Part shown: positions 1 to 7,887 of the stretch, in pieces | Position numbering within the stretch: position 1 is the first letter of the stretch | Layout of the letters: each line of letters begins with the position of its first letter | Source of the DNA: Streptomyces sp. WMMB303 | GTDB taxonomy: Bacteria; Actinomycetota; Actinomycetes; Streptomycetales; Streptomycetaceae | Direction: 5' to 3' | Length of the DNA: 64,000 nucleotides | Assembly (NCBI RefSeq): GCF_029351045.1 | Contig: NZ_JARKIN010000001.1 | Coordinates: 3,894,501-3,958,500 of the forward strand | The notes under the pieces: model-generated | Told to the model about the DNA's origin: nothing | The model's input: the letters and a program-made list of their open reading frames with translations, nothing else | Databases searched by the model: none | Program-made: the position numbers and the translations under genes

Positions 1-84
1 GCCAGTGACGATAACTCGGATCTCGTGCGAGACGTCGTTCAGGGTCAGCAGGTTGCGCAGGACGATGAGCAGCACGCCCGCCAC
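1..84 (-). CDS. Possible partial gene at left edge, DsrE-like N-terminus
   Basis: Reading leftward from a GTG at 84, an open frame runs off the window edge and encodes 28 residues beginning VAGVLLIVLRNLL and ending IRVIVTG. The beta-strand, helix, beta-strand pattern with an LRNLL segment resembles the start of small DsrE/DsrF-fold sulfur-relay proteins, but too little is visible to assign it. A second GTG at 75 is an alternative start and no good ribosome binding site is visible. It would be divergent from lutABC. The rest of the stretch up to 291 holds no other convincing gene. Confidence 0.33.
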   Translation of the reverse strand, partial: MAGVLLIVLRNLLTLNDVSHEIRVIVTG

Positions 85-291
85 CGGCGTACGGGAACCT
101 GCTGGTCCGGGCCCGGGCGGCCGGAGCGGTGACGGGTGCGCTGCCCGCGCTGCGCGCCCTGGTGCGCGACAGCGTGCGGCTGCGACAGTATGACCCCGGA
201 GGTGATCGCCCGGCGTGGGAGCGGCTGCCGCGCGTCGTGCCGCGGGCACGCATCCCACCGGCCGGCAGAGCCAGGACGGAAGGGAGTCGCC

Positions 292-1044
292 GTGCGCGTA
301 GCGCTCTTCGTCACCTGCGTCAACGACGCGCTCTACCCGCGTACGGGGCGGGCTGTGGTGACGCTGCTGGAGCGGCTCGGCGTCCGGGTGGACTTCCCCG
401 AGGCGCAGTCGTGCTGCGGCCAGCCCCAGTTCAACACCGGCTACCGGCACGCGACCGAGCCCTTGGTGCACCGGTACGCCTCCGTCTTCGCGGACTACGA
501 CCACATCGTGGTCCCCTCGGGGTCCTGCGCGGCCATGGTGCGGGAGAACCACCCGCGCATCGGTGCCAGAGCGGCGGCGGAGGGGCGGGGCGGCAGACTG
601 GCCGCGGCGGCCCAGCAGGTCGTGCCGCGCACCTACGAGCTGACGGAGTTCCTCGTGGACGTCCTGGGGGTCACCGATGTCGGTGCGTACTACCCCCACA
701 CCGTCACCTACCATCCGACCTGCCACGGGTTGCGGGTGCTCGGCCTGGGCGGGCGGCCGCGCGCCCTGCTGGAGCAGGTCAGGGGGCTGGAGCTGCGCGA
801 GCTGGCGAGTGCCGAGGAGTGCTGCGGCTTCGGCGGTACGTTCGCGGTCAAGAACCCGGCGGTCTCCTCCGCCATGGGAGCGGACAAGGCGCACCACATC
901 CGGGAGAGCGGTGCGGCGTCGGTGTGCACGGTGGACAACTCCTGTCTGATGCACATCGGCGGCCTGCTCTCCCGGGCACGCTCGCGGGTGCGTCCCGTCC
1001 ACCTCGCGGAGATCCTGGCGAGCACCGCGGAGTCCCCGTGGTGA
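292..1044 (+). CDS. lutA: Lactate utilization protein LutA, (Fe-S)-binding
   Basis: Product of 250 residues, a CCG-domain subunit of the LutABC complex that oxidises L-lactate to pyruvate in the cytoplasm. Two cysteine-rich repeats are visible: CCGQP at residues 41-45 and CCGFGG at about 177-182, the pair expected to bind a [4Fe-4S]-type cluster in this family, with a YHPTCH motif between them. The GTG at 292 is chosen because GGAAGGGAG lies just upstream and the homologous N-terminus (VRVALFVTC) begins there; the frame is open further upstream but without family-like sequence. It is followed after 70 bases by lutB and then lutC, the usual gene order. Length is normal for the family. Confidence 0.93.
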   Translation: MRVALFVTCVNDALYPRTGRAVVTLLERLGVRVDFPEAQSCCGQPQFNTGYRHATEPLVHRYASVFADYDHIVVPSGSCAAMVRENHPRIGARAAAEGRGGRLAAAAQQVVPRTYELTEFLVDVLGVTDVGAYYPHTVTYHPTCHGLRVLGLGGRPRALLEQVRGLELRELASAEECCGFGGTFAVKNPAVSSAMGADKAHHIRESGAASVCTVDNSCLMHIGGLLSRARSRVRPVHLAEILASTAESPW

Positions 1045-1114
1045 GCGGCGCACGCGCGGCCGCTCGGCCCGGGCCCGCCGCCGTCGCCGGTGGGGCGAAG
1101 GGCGGAGGGGGCCG

Positions 1115-2677
1115 GTGAGCGTCACCTACCTGGGCATGCCGCCGTTCCCGGAGGCTGCCGCAGCGGCCACCGGGGACGAACGGCTGCGCGGCAACCTCCG
1201 GCACGCCACTCGCACGATCCGCGGCAAGCGCGCCGGCGCCGTGGCGGAACTGGCCGACTGGTCCGCACTGCGGACGGCCGGGGCGCAGATCAAGGACCGC
1301 ACGCTCCGTCACCTGGGCCACTATCTGGAACAGTTGGAGGCCGCGGTCACCGCCGCGGGCGGCACGGTGCACTGGGCCACCGACGCACAGGAGGCCAACG
1401 AGATCGTCACGCGTCTCGTGCGGGAGACCGGAGAGCGCGAGGTCGTCAAGGTCAAGTCCATGGCCACGCAGGAGATCGGCCTCAACGAGGCACTGGAGCA
1501 GGCGGGCATCTCGGCCTACGAGACGGATCTGGCGGAGCTGATCGTCCAGTTGGGCGACGACCGCCCCTCGCACCTCCTCGTGCCCGCCATTCACCGGAAC
1601 CGCTCCGAGATCCGCGAGATCTTCCAGGAGCGGATGGGGCGTTGGGGCCGGCCCGCGCCGGACGGGCTGAGCGACCGTCCCGGCGACCTGGCGGAGGCCG
1701 CCCGGCTGCACCTGCGGGAGAAGTTCCTGAGAGCCAAGGTGGGCGTCTCCGGGGCGAATTTCCTGGTCGCCGAGACCGGCACCCTGGTCGTCGTCGAGTC
1801 CGAGGGCAACGGCCGGATGTGCCTGACACTGCCCGAGACGCTGATCTCGGTGGCCGGCATCGAGAAGGTCGTCCCCACCTGGCGGGACCTGGAGGTCTAC
1901 CTGCAACTTCTGCCGCGCTCCAGCACGGCGGAGCGGATGAACCCCTACACCTCCACCTGGACGGGCATCACGCCCGGCGACGGGCCCTCCGCCTGCCATC
2001 TGGTGCTGCTGGACAACGGGCGTACCGACACGCTGGCCGACCAGGTGGGCCGGCAGGCGCTGCGCTGCATCCGGTGCTCGGCCTGCCTCAACGTGTGCCC
2101 GGTCTACGAGCGCGCGGGCGGACACGCCTACGGCTCCCCCTACCCGGGGCCCATCGGCGCGATCCTGACGCCGCAGCTCGACAGCCTGGAGACCGGGCTG
2201 GACGCCTCCTTGCCGTACGCGTCGTCGCTGTGCGGCGCGTGCTACGAGGTGTGCCCGGTGGCCATCGACATCCCCGAGGTGCTGGTGCATCTGCGGGAGC
2301 GCGTCGTGCAGGGCGGTACGGCCACCGTGCGAGGGCAGCGCACGACGGTTCGGCCGGCCAGGGGGCACGCGGCGGAGCGTGCCGCCATGCGGGCGGCCTC
2401 CTGGACGTTCGACCATCCGCGTGCGCTGCGTGCCGGTGAGCGGATGGCCGCACGGGCGCGGCGCCTGGTGCCGCGCAGGCTGCCGGGACCCGGCCGCGCG
2501 TGGAGCGATACCCGGGAGGTGCCGGCGGTGCCCGCGGAGTCGTTCCGCGACTGGTGGCGGCGCACCCGCGGTACCGCGGGCGGCGCGCTCGGGAGCGCCG
2601 CCGCGCACACCGCGGAGAGGGGTAGTGGAGCAGCCGGCTCGGCGGGCCGCGCCGGACCCCGGGAGGACCCGGGGTGA
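1115..2677 (+). CDS. lutB: Lactate utilization protein LutB, iron-sulfur LUD protein
   Basis: Product of 520 residues. The N-terminal two thirds is a LUD domain (signature stretch AETGTLVVVESEGNGR). Then come two cysteine clusters of the ferredoxin kind, CIRCSACLNVCP from residue 318 and CGACYEVCP from residue 373, for two [4Fe-4S] centres that pass electrons during lactate oxidation. The basic Arg/Ala-rich C-terminal tail is common in actinobacterial members. GTG at 1115 follows a GGCGGAGG ribosome binding site. The stop codon overlaps the lutC start by four bases (GTGA), so the two are probably translationally coupled. Confidence 0.93.
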   Translation: MSVTYLGMPPFPEAAAAATGDERLRGNLRHATRTIRGKRAGAVAELADWSALRTAGAQIKDRTLRHLGHYLEQLEAAVTAAGGTVHWATDAQEANEIVTRLVRETGEREVVKVKSMATQEIGLNEALEQAGISAYETDLAELIVQLGDDRPSHLLVPAIHRNRSEIREIFQERMGRWGRPAPDGLSDRPGDLAEAARLHLREKFLRAKVGVSGANFLVAETGTLVVVESEGNGRMCLTLPETLISVAGIEKVVPTWRDLEVYLQLLPRSSTAERMNPYTSTWTGITPGDGPSACHLVLLDNGRTDTLADQVGRQALRCIRCSACLNVCPVYERAGGHAYGSPYPGPIGAILTPQLDSLETGLDASLPYASSLCGACYEVCPVAIDIPEVLVHLRERVVQGGTATVRGQRTTVRPARGHAAERAAMRAASWTFDHPRALRAGERMAARARRLVPRRLPGPGRAWSDTREVPAVPAESFRDWWRRTRGTAGGALGSAAAHTAERGSGAAGSAGRAGPREDPG

Positions 2678-3354
2678 GCAGCCGGGAGACGGTACTCGGA
2701 CGGGTACGCCGGGCGCTGGCCGACGTACCGCGCGGAGAGTTGCCGCAGCAGGCGCCGGTCGCCCGCGACTATCTGCGCGTCCACGGCCGGCGTTCCCCGG
2801 CTGAGGCCGCGAGGCTGCTCGCCGCCCATCTGGCGGACTACCGGGCGCAGATGCACCACAGCACTCCCGGCGGGCTGCCGGAGACCGTCGCGGGCCTCCT
2901 GGTGCGCCGAGGATCGCGCCGTGTGGTGACTCCTCCGGGAGTCCCGGAGGAGTGGCTGCCGGACCGGATCGAGCAGCTGCGGGACGGGCCGGCGCTCACC
3001 CCGCTCGTGCTGGACTCGGTGGACAGCGTGGTGACCGGGTGCGCGGTCGCGGTGGCCGAGACCGGCACCCTGGTGCTGGACGGCTCCCGGGATCAGGGGC
3101 GGCGGCGCATCACGCTGGTCCCCGATCACCACGTCTGTGTGGTGCGGGTGCCGGAGCAGGTCGTGGACTCCGTACCGCAGGCTCTGGAGCGGCTGGATCC
3201 GGCACGGCCGCAGACGTGGATCTCCGGCCCGTCCGCCACCAGCGACATCGAACTCGACCGGGTGGAGGGCGTGCACGGCCCGCGCACGCTGGACGTGGTG
3301 CTGGTGTCCGCGGACGGGCGGCAGACGGCGGACGGCGAAGCCGCGCGGAGCTGA
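2674..3354 (+). CDS. lutC: Lactate utilization protein LutC, LUD domain
   Basis: Product of 226 residues with a single LUD domain and no cysteine cluster, the third subunit of the LutABC lactate oxidase. The family stretch VAETGTLVLDGSRDQGRR and the TWISGPSATSDIE motif near the C-terminus are clear. Its GTG overlaps the lutB stop. No LldP-type lactate permease and no GntR-family LutR regulator is adjacent in the visible sequence, so uptake and regulation must lie elsewhere or to the left of the window. Confidence 0.92.
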   Translation: MSSRETVLGRVRRALADVPRGELPQQAPVARDYLRVHGRRSPAEAARLLAAHLADYRAQMHHSTPGGLPETVAGLLVRRGSRRVVTPPGVPEEWLPDRIEQLRDGPALTPLVLDSVDSVVTGCAVAVAETGTLVLDGSRDQGRRRITLVPDHHVCVVRVPEQVVDSVPQALERLDPARPQTWISGPSATSDIELDRVEGVHGPRTLDVVLVSADGRQTADGEAARS

Positions 3355-3371
3355 CCGGCCGCGCACCGGTC
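3353..3371 (+). terminator. Short inverted repeat at end of lutC
   Basis: GACCGG at 3353-3358 pairs with CCGGTC at 3366-3371 across a seven-base loop, starting inside the lutC stop codon. The 6-bp stem is weak and lacks a T-tract, so a terminator role for the lut operon is only a suggestion. Confidence 0.3.
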
Positions 3372-3384
3372 GCCCGTTGTTCTC

Positions 3385-3495
3385 CTGAACGTAACTCCCT
3401 TGTATTACCGGCGAGTTCAGCCGCACTGTTATCCGATTTCCCTACCGGAACCGCTGGTTCGCGCATGCGTTCCCGTGCAAGGGTCGAACCGTTCG
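3385..3495 (+). promoter_or_regulatory. Cluster of GAAC/GTTC inverted repeats upstream of 3532 gene
   Basis: This relatively AT-rich leader carries several symmetric GAAC/GTTC elements: CTGAAC at 3385-3390 with GTTCAG at 3415-3420, GAACC-GCT-GGTTC at 3448-3460, and CGAAC-C-GTTCG at 3485-3495. The spacing does not fit the LexA box (GAAC-N4-GTTC). The density of sites suggests an operator region for the downstream membrane protein; the binding protein is unknown. Confidence 0.4.
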
Positions 3496-3531
3496 TTCCA
3501 TATCTCGTAATGCCGCAAGGAGTTCGCGCAC

Positions 3532-4125
3532 GTGAGCCACCCCCAGACCGCCCCCCGCACCGGTACGCCGTCCAGCTTCCCGGACTCCGAGCACCCGGCC
3601 GGGCAACCGGTGCGGAAGCCGGGGCTCATGATCGCCCTGCTGGCCGCGACCGCACTGTCCGCCTTCTCCGGCGCAGTCGGTGCACTGCTGGTCTACGTCG
3701 GCGGCAAGGACCTCGCGGACCGGAACGTCCGCAACGCCGTGGACAGCGACCCGACGGCGGTCGGTCTGCCGGCGGGCACGGACGCGGCCGACGTCGCGGA
3801 GATGACCCGCACCGCATGGGACGACGTCGTCACCGAGTGGCAGAGCACCATGTCAGCGCGGGCCGCCATCGCCCTGGCCCTGGCCCTCGCCCTGCTGCTG
3901 GCCGGGATGTTCGTCGGCAGCAGATGCACCCTGTGGGCCCGGGCCCTGCTCACCGTGTCGGCGGTGGGCGGAGCTGTCTTCCCGCACCTGCTGATCCTGC
4001 GGGACGCCGCCCCTGCCGGGCCGTACACCACCAGCCTCATCGCCGCCGCGGGGGCGCTGCTCGCAGCGGTACTGTGCTGGCTGCCGCCGGTGGGGCGCTA
4101 CCGAGAGGCGGTCCGCGGCCGCTGA
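3532..4125 (+). CDS. Hypothetical four-helix membrane protein
   Basis: Product of 197 residues of unrecognised function. A Pro/Ser-rich N-terminal tail of about 30 residues is followed by a transmembrane segment (LMIALLAATALSAFSGAVGA), a roughly 60-residue charged loop rich in Asp and Thr, then three closely spaced hydrophobic segments up to the C-terminus (RYREAVRGR). The GTG start follows AAGGAG with eight bases of spacing. The gene stands alone between lutABC and a metallo-hydrolase gene, with an unusual repeat-rich leader. The predicted topology places the Asp-rich loop outside the membrane. No enzyme motif is visible. Confidence 0.8.
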   Translation: MSHPQTAPRTGTPSSFPDSEHPAGQPVRKPGLMIALLAATALSAFSGAVGALLVYVGGKDLADRNVRNAVDSDPTAVGLPAGTDAADVAEMTRTAWDDVVTEWQSTMSARAAIALALALALLLAGMFVGSRCTLWARALLTVSAVGGAVFPHLLILRDAAPAGPYTTSLIAAAGALLAAVLCWLPPVGRYREAVRGR

Positions 4126-4272
4126 CCGCACCGGCAGCGATCCCGTCCGACAACGTTGCCGACGGGGTTCACCGGCCCGGGTGCGCCGCGCGGGGTTTCA
4201 CCGGACGCGCAACCTCTCAGCCCCGGGCGTAACGCCGCGCAGTCGGCGCCCGGGGCCGCCTACGGTGCCAGC

Positions 4273-5016
4273 GTGGAATCCCGAACAGTGCGCCCCTCAC
4301 TGCACGTTGTCCCGTTCCCCGTCGGCCGGGCCTGGCTGTGGCAGGACGGTGCCGAGGTCACGCTCATCGACACCGGTCCGCCCGGCAGCGCCGACGCGCT
4401 CGCGGACGCCATACGCGGCTGCGGGGCCGGCCGCGGGCGACTGCGCCGGATCGTCCTCACCCACTTCCACCCCGACCACGCCGGTTCGGCCGCCGAGCTG
4501 GCCAGGCGGTACGGAGCCGAGGTGGTGGCGCACCGCGCGGACGCTCCCGTGATCCGCGGCCGGGCGCCCGCTCCGCCACCGGACATGGCGGGGGCGCCGG
4601 AGTGGGAGCGTGCCCTCTTCGATCAGGTGCACGCTCCCTTCGGCAGCACCTCCGACGCACCCGCGATACCGCCCGCGCCACCCTGCCGGGTCGACCGGGA
4701 GGTTGCGGAGGGGGACCTGCTGGACTTCGGCGGCGGAGCCACCGTGCTGTCCGTGCCCGGACACACCGAGGGCAGCATCGCGGTACTGCTGCCCGAGCAC
4801 CGCACCCTGTTCACCGGCGACACGGTGGCCCGGCTCGGACAGGGACCCGCACCGGGCGTGTTCAACCTGGACCGGGCACGCACAGTGGCGGCGTTCCGGC
4901 GGCTGTGCGCGCGGGCGGCGGAGGAGGGTGTCGAGACCGTCTGCTTCGGGCACGGTGAACCGCTGGCCACCGGTGGCGGTGAGACACTCGCGCAGGCCGC
5001 TGCACGTTACAGCTAG
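4273..5016 (+). CDS. Metallo-beta-lactamase-fold hydrolase
   Basis: Product of 247 residues. The metal-binding motif THFHPDHAG places His64, His66, Asp68 and His69 as zinc ligands; VPGHTEG and FTGDT supply the later conserved His and bridging Asp, and CFGHGEP the final His. This is the full glyoxalase II-like MBL set. The substrate cannot be told: the family includes hydroxyacylglutathione hydrolases, lactonases and others. The GTG at 4273 is preferred over the upstream in-frame codon at 4156 because similarity to the fold begins right after it. It is followed after 73 bases by an ABC ATPase, so the two may be cotranscribed. Confidence 0.85.
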   Translation: MESRTVRPSLHVVPFPVGRAWLWQDGAEVTLIDTGPPGSADALADAIRGCGAGRGRLRRIVLTHFHPDHAGSAAELARRYGAEVVAHRADAPVIRGRAPAPPPDMAGAPEWERALFDQVHAPFGSTSDAPAIPPAPPCRVDREVAEGDLLDFGGGATVLSVPGHTEGSIAVLLPEHRTLFTGDTVARLGQGPAPGVFNLDRARTVAAFRRLCARAAEEGVETVCFGHGEPLATGGGETLAQAAARYS

Positions 5017-5089
5017 CCTGGTCGACCGCACGACGCGCGGAGCGTGCCGCGCCCTGCGCACCCACCCCTCAGCAGGACCGGGAGGCCCC

Positions 5090-5896
5090 GTGAACCAGCC
5101 CGCACCCCGCCAGGTCGCCTCGCTCGAGGGAGTCGGTGTCCGCCGCTCGGCCTCGGACCAGCTCATCCTCGACGGCATCGACTGGTCGGTGCGGGCCGGG
5201 GAGCACTGGGCGCTGCTGGGAGCCAACGGCGCCGGGAAGACCACCTTGCTGAAGCTCCTCGGCGCCGTGCTGCACCCCACCACCGGCAGCGTGGAAGTGC
5301 TGGGCAGCAGGCTGGGCAGCGTGGACGTCCGGGAGCTGCGCGCACACATCGGCCATGTGTCCACCGCACAGCGCGTGCCGCAGGACGCCACGGCGCACAC
5401 GGTCGTGCTGACGGGGGCGACGGGCACGGTGCAGCCGCTGTGGCGCAAGTACGACGACGCGACCCGGCAACTGGCGAGCGACCTGCTCTCCGAGCTGGAG
5501 TGCAAGGAACTGGTCGACCGGCCCTTCGGGGTGTGCTCCGGGGGCCAGCGCGCCCGAGTGCTCATCGCCCGCGCCCTGATGCCCGCACCGTCGCTGCTGC
5601 TGCTGGACGAGCCCTTCAACGCGCTCGACCTGCCCTCGCGCGAGGACCTGATCGACGCGCTGCGCCGACTGGCCGCCGACCGCCCGTTCCTGGCGACCGT
5701 GACGGTCACCCACCATCTGGAAGAGCTTCCCCCGACCACCAGCCACGCACTGCTGCTCCGGGAGGGCAGAACCGCCGCTTGCGGCCCCGCGCCCGAGGTA
5801 CTGACCGGGGAGGTGCTGACGCAGTGCTTCGGCCGCCCCGTCGAGGTCTCCCGCAAGGACGGCCGGTGGCTGGCCCGCTCGGGCCGTCGGTCCTGA
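5090..5896 (+). CDS. ABC transporter ATP-binding protein (stand-alone)
   Basis: Product of 268 residues with a single nucleotide-binding domain: Walker A GANGAGKTT (44-52), signature CSGGQRAR, Walker B LLLLDEPFNALD and switch His in TVTHHLEEL. The pattern, including the His-His-Leu-Glu-Glu ending, resembles the ModF/iron-type ATPases that Streptomyces encode without an adjacent permease. GTG at 5090 follows GGGAGG. No membrane subunit lies nearby, so its partner, or a non-transport role, is unknown. Confidence 0.88.
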   Translation: MNQPAPRQVASLEGVGVRRSASDQLILDGIDWSVRAGEHWALLGANGAGKTTLLKLLGAVLHPTTGSVEVLGSRLGSVDVRELRAHIGHVSTAQRVPQDATAHTVVLTGATGTVQPLWRKYDDATRQLASDLLSELECKELVDRPFGVCSGGQRARVLIARALMPAPSLLLLDEPFNALDLPSREDLIDALRRLAADRPFLATVTVTHHLEELPPTTSHALLLREGRTAACGPAPEVLTGEVLTQCFGRPVEVSRKDGRWLARSGRRS

Positions 5897-6101
5897 GGCC
5901 CCTCGGCAGGCCCCCCGTCCACCGCCGAGCCCGCCGTCTCCGGGATGCCAGGTGTCCGGCCCCCATGGCCGAGACGAATTCCAGGGCCCCTGCGGCACCG
6001 ATCCGGGCCGTCCCGGGACGGGGAGCCTAGGTCCTTCGCCGCGGCCCGGCTCCGCCCCGCGTCCGATACCTGTCGCCGGGCCCGCTCGTACCGTCCTGGT
6101 C

Positions 6102-7199
6102 ATGGACTCCACGAGAGAGAACACGAGCCGCGGCGACCCGACCGGCACCCTGGACGAGGCCTTCGAGCGCCTGCACACCAGTGGGCCCGAGCGGGAGGGC
6201 TGGCTGAGCAACCACGCCCCCATGGCGGTGGAAGCGCTGGTGCGGCACGGACAGGCCCCGGCGGTGCACAAGTGGATCGACGCCTACCGGAACAAGCTGG
6301 AGGACCTGCCCGGACGGAGCAGCCGGGTCACCGCCGACAACTGGGCCGAGGCGCTGGGGGACCCGCGACGGCTCGGGGACTGGATCGGCTATTTCGCCCG
6401 CCAGGTCGAGGAACACCCCTGGCGCGACGTACTCGCCCTGTGGTGGCCGCGGCTGCTGCCGGGCATCTCCGCGGGCGCCACCCATCCGGTGATCCGTACC
6501 GGACACGCCGTACGGGTGCTGCTCGCGGACGTCCCCCCGAGTGCACCGCGCCTGGCGGAGCTGGCGCACGCGCTCGGGTACTGGGCGGCCCGGCACAGCA
6601 CTCTGCCGGAGATCGGCCTGCTGCCGCGGGAATCCACCGCGGCGGCGGGCCTCGGCGCCGTCCCGCTGATCGCCGACCAGAGCGGCGGTATCCGCGAACG
6701 GCTGGCGCGCATCACCGCGCTGCCCCGTCGGCCACAGGCAGGACGCCCGGGATCGGACGCGGTCGCCGCGGACCGCGCCACCGGCCCCGACAGCGCCCGC
6801 GCGGAACTGCGGGAGATCGTCCGCGCCGCCACCCACCGGTACGCCACCCACGCGCACGGCTCGCCGGTCATGCTGGTGCACGCGGCCACCGCACCCAACG
6901 CGGTGCTGCGCGTGCTGCCCGCGCTCCCGCCCCGCCTGTGGGAGCTCAGCGCCGACGCCGCCTGGGCCGCGAGCGCGGCCGTCACAGCCGTGTACGCACC
7001 CGCGCAGGCGGCGCCGGTCCCGGACAGCACCCCGCCGGCGCCGGAGGAGGTCTTCGCCCGCGCGGCTGCCCACGGCGACGAACACGCGATCAAATTGGCG
7101 GACACCGCGCTGGAGGTGGCGGCCGCCCCGGAAGGCGGCGATCCGCAGTCCATGGCAGCGGCGCTGCGCGCGACCGAGCTGATCCCGCGGGGAAACTGA
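6102..7199 (+). CDS. Questin oxidase family protein
   Basis: Product of 365 residues, mostly helical, matching the questin-oxidase-like family (AflY/GedK type) in length and in motifs such as NHAPMAVEAL near residue 40, HPVIRTGHAVRVL, LAHALGYWAARH, THAHGSPVMLVHAATAPNAVLR and the closing DEHAIKLADTALE. Fungal members perform ring-opening Baeyer-Villiger-like oxidation of anthraquinones; in actinobacteria the substrate is unknown and many copies lie outside polyketide clusters, as here. ATG at 6102 is chosen because the family-like sequence begins after it and the upstream extension is low complexity. Confidence 0.8.
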   Translation: MDSTRENTSRGDPTGTLDEAFERLHTSGPEREGWLSNHAPMAVEALVRHGQAPAVHKWIDAYRNKLEDLPGRSSRVTADNWAEALGDPRRLGDWIGYFARQVEEHPWRDVLALWWPRLLPGISAGATHPVIRTGHAVRVLLADVPPSAPRLAELAHALGYWAARHSTLPEIGLLPRESTAAAGLGAVPLIADQSGGIRERLARITALPRRPQAGRPGSDAVAADRATGPDSARAELREIVRAATHRYATHAHGSPVMLVHAATAPNAVLRVLPALPPRLWELSADAAWAASAAVTAVYAPAQAAPVPDSTPPAPEEVFARAAAHGDEHAIKLADTALEVAAAPEGGDPQSMAAALRATELIPRGN

Positions 7200-7206
7200 C
7201 CGGGCC

Positions 7207-7716
7207 TCAGAGGGCCGCGCGGAAGGTGTCATAGGAACTCCGGCCGAACAGCACGAGGCGCACCTCGGCGAAGCCCTGGCCCTCGGCCCGCAGGGTGCGC
7301 AGCGCGATGCGCGCCGCGTCGTCCAGCGGCCAGCGGTAGACACCCGTGGAGATGGCGGGGAACGCGACCGTCCGGGCACCGAGTTCACGGGCGGCGCGCA
7401 GCGATTCGCGGTGGCAGGAGGCCAGCAGCTCCGAGCGGTCCTCCTGCCCGCTCCAGACCGGGCCCACCGTATGGATGACCCAGCGGGCCGTCAGCCGTCC
7501 GGCCGTGGTGGCGACCGCAGCGCCGGTGGGGAGGCCGTCGGCGTACCGCTCGGCGCGCAGTCTGCGGCACTCGGCGATGATCTCCGGGCCGCCCTTGCGG
7601 TGGATGGCCCCGTCCACGCCTCCACCGCCCATCAGCGAGGATTTGGCCGCGTTGACCACGGCGTCGACATCCTGCTCGGTGATGTCCCCCTGCACGAGGG
7701 TGAGGTGAGTGGGCAT
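7207..7716 (-). CDS. Macrodomain protein, O-acetyl-ADP-ribose deacetylase type
   Basis: Product of 169 residues, a stand-alone macrodomain. Ligand-binding motifs are intact: VQGDIT near the N-terminus, VVNAAKSSLMGGGGVDGAIH (adenosine/ribose loop) and AISTGVYRWPLD (phosphate loop). Family members remove acetyl or ADP-ribosyl groups from O-acetyl-ADP-ribose or from proteins. It is convergent with the questin-oxidase-like gene, ending seven bases after it. The minus-strand frame stays open far upstream through the antisense of the next gene, but the true start is the ATG at 7716, where the domain begins. Confidence 0.9.
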   Translation of the reverse strand: MPTHLTLVQGDITEQDVDAVVNAAKSSLMGGGGVDGAIHRKGGPEIIAECRRLRAERYADGLPTGAAVATTAGRLTARWVIHTVGPVWSGQEDRSELLASCHRESLRAARELGARTVAFPAISTGVYRWPLDDAARIALRTLRAEGQGFAEVRLVLFGRSSYDTFRAAL

Positions 7717-7887
7717 GGCCCCATCCTGGCGCGGCGCCCGGCGTGGCGCACGCCGGTTACCGGTGCGCGCCCCCGAACGGCGCCGCGGCACGGCTGTCTG
7801 CTGCGCGCCCTCTGGTCGGCGCTCCCGCGTTCGTATTAGCTTGCCCCACCGCCCGCTGCCCCCAGGACGCCGGAAGGACGGTCCCCG

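Noticed and set aside
5090..5896. ABC ATPase and the upstream metallo-hydrolase as a metal importer with the membrane protein at 3532
   Set aside because: The 3532 protein lacks permease features (no EAA-type loop) and is separated by a 147-base gap and a monocistronic-looking layout.
6027..7388. Minus-strand frame of about 450 codons opposite the questin-oxidase-like gene
   Set aside because: No recognisable domain, and codon composition is that of an antisense frame; the plus strand matches a known family.
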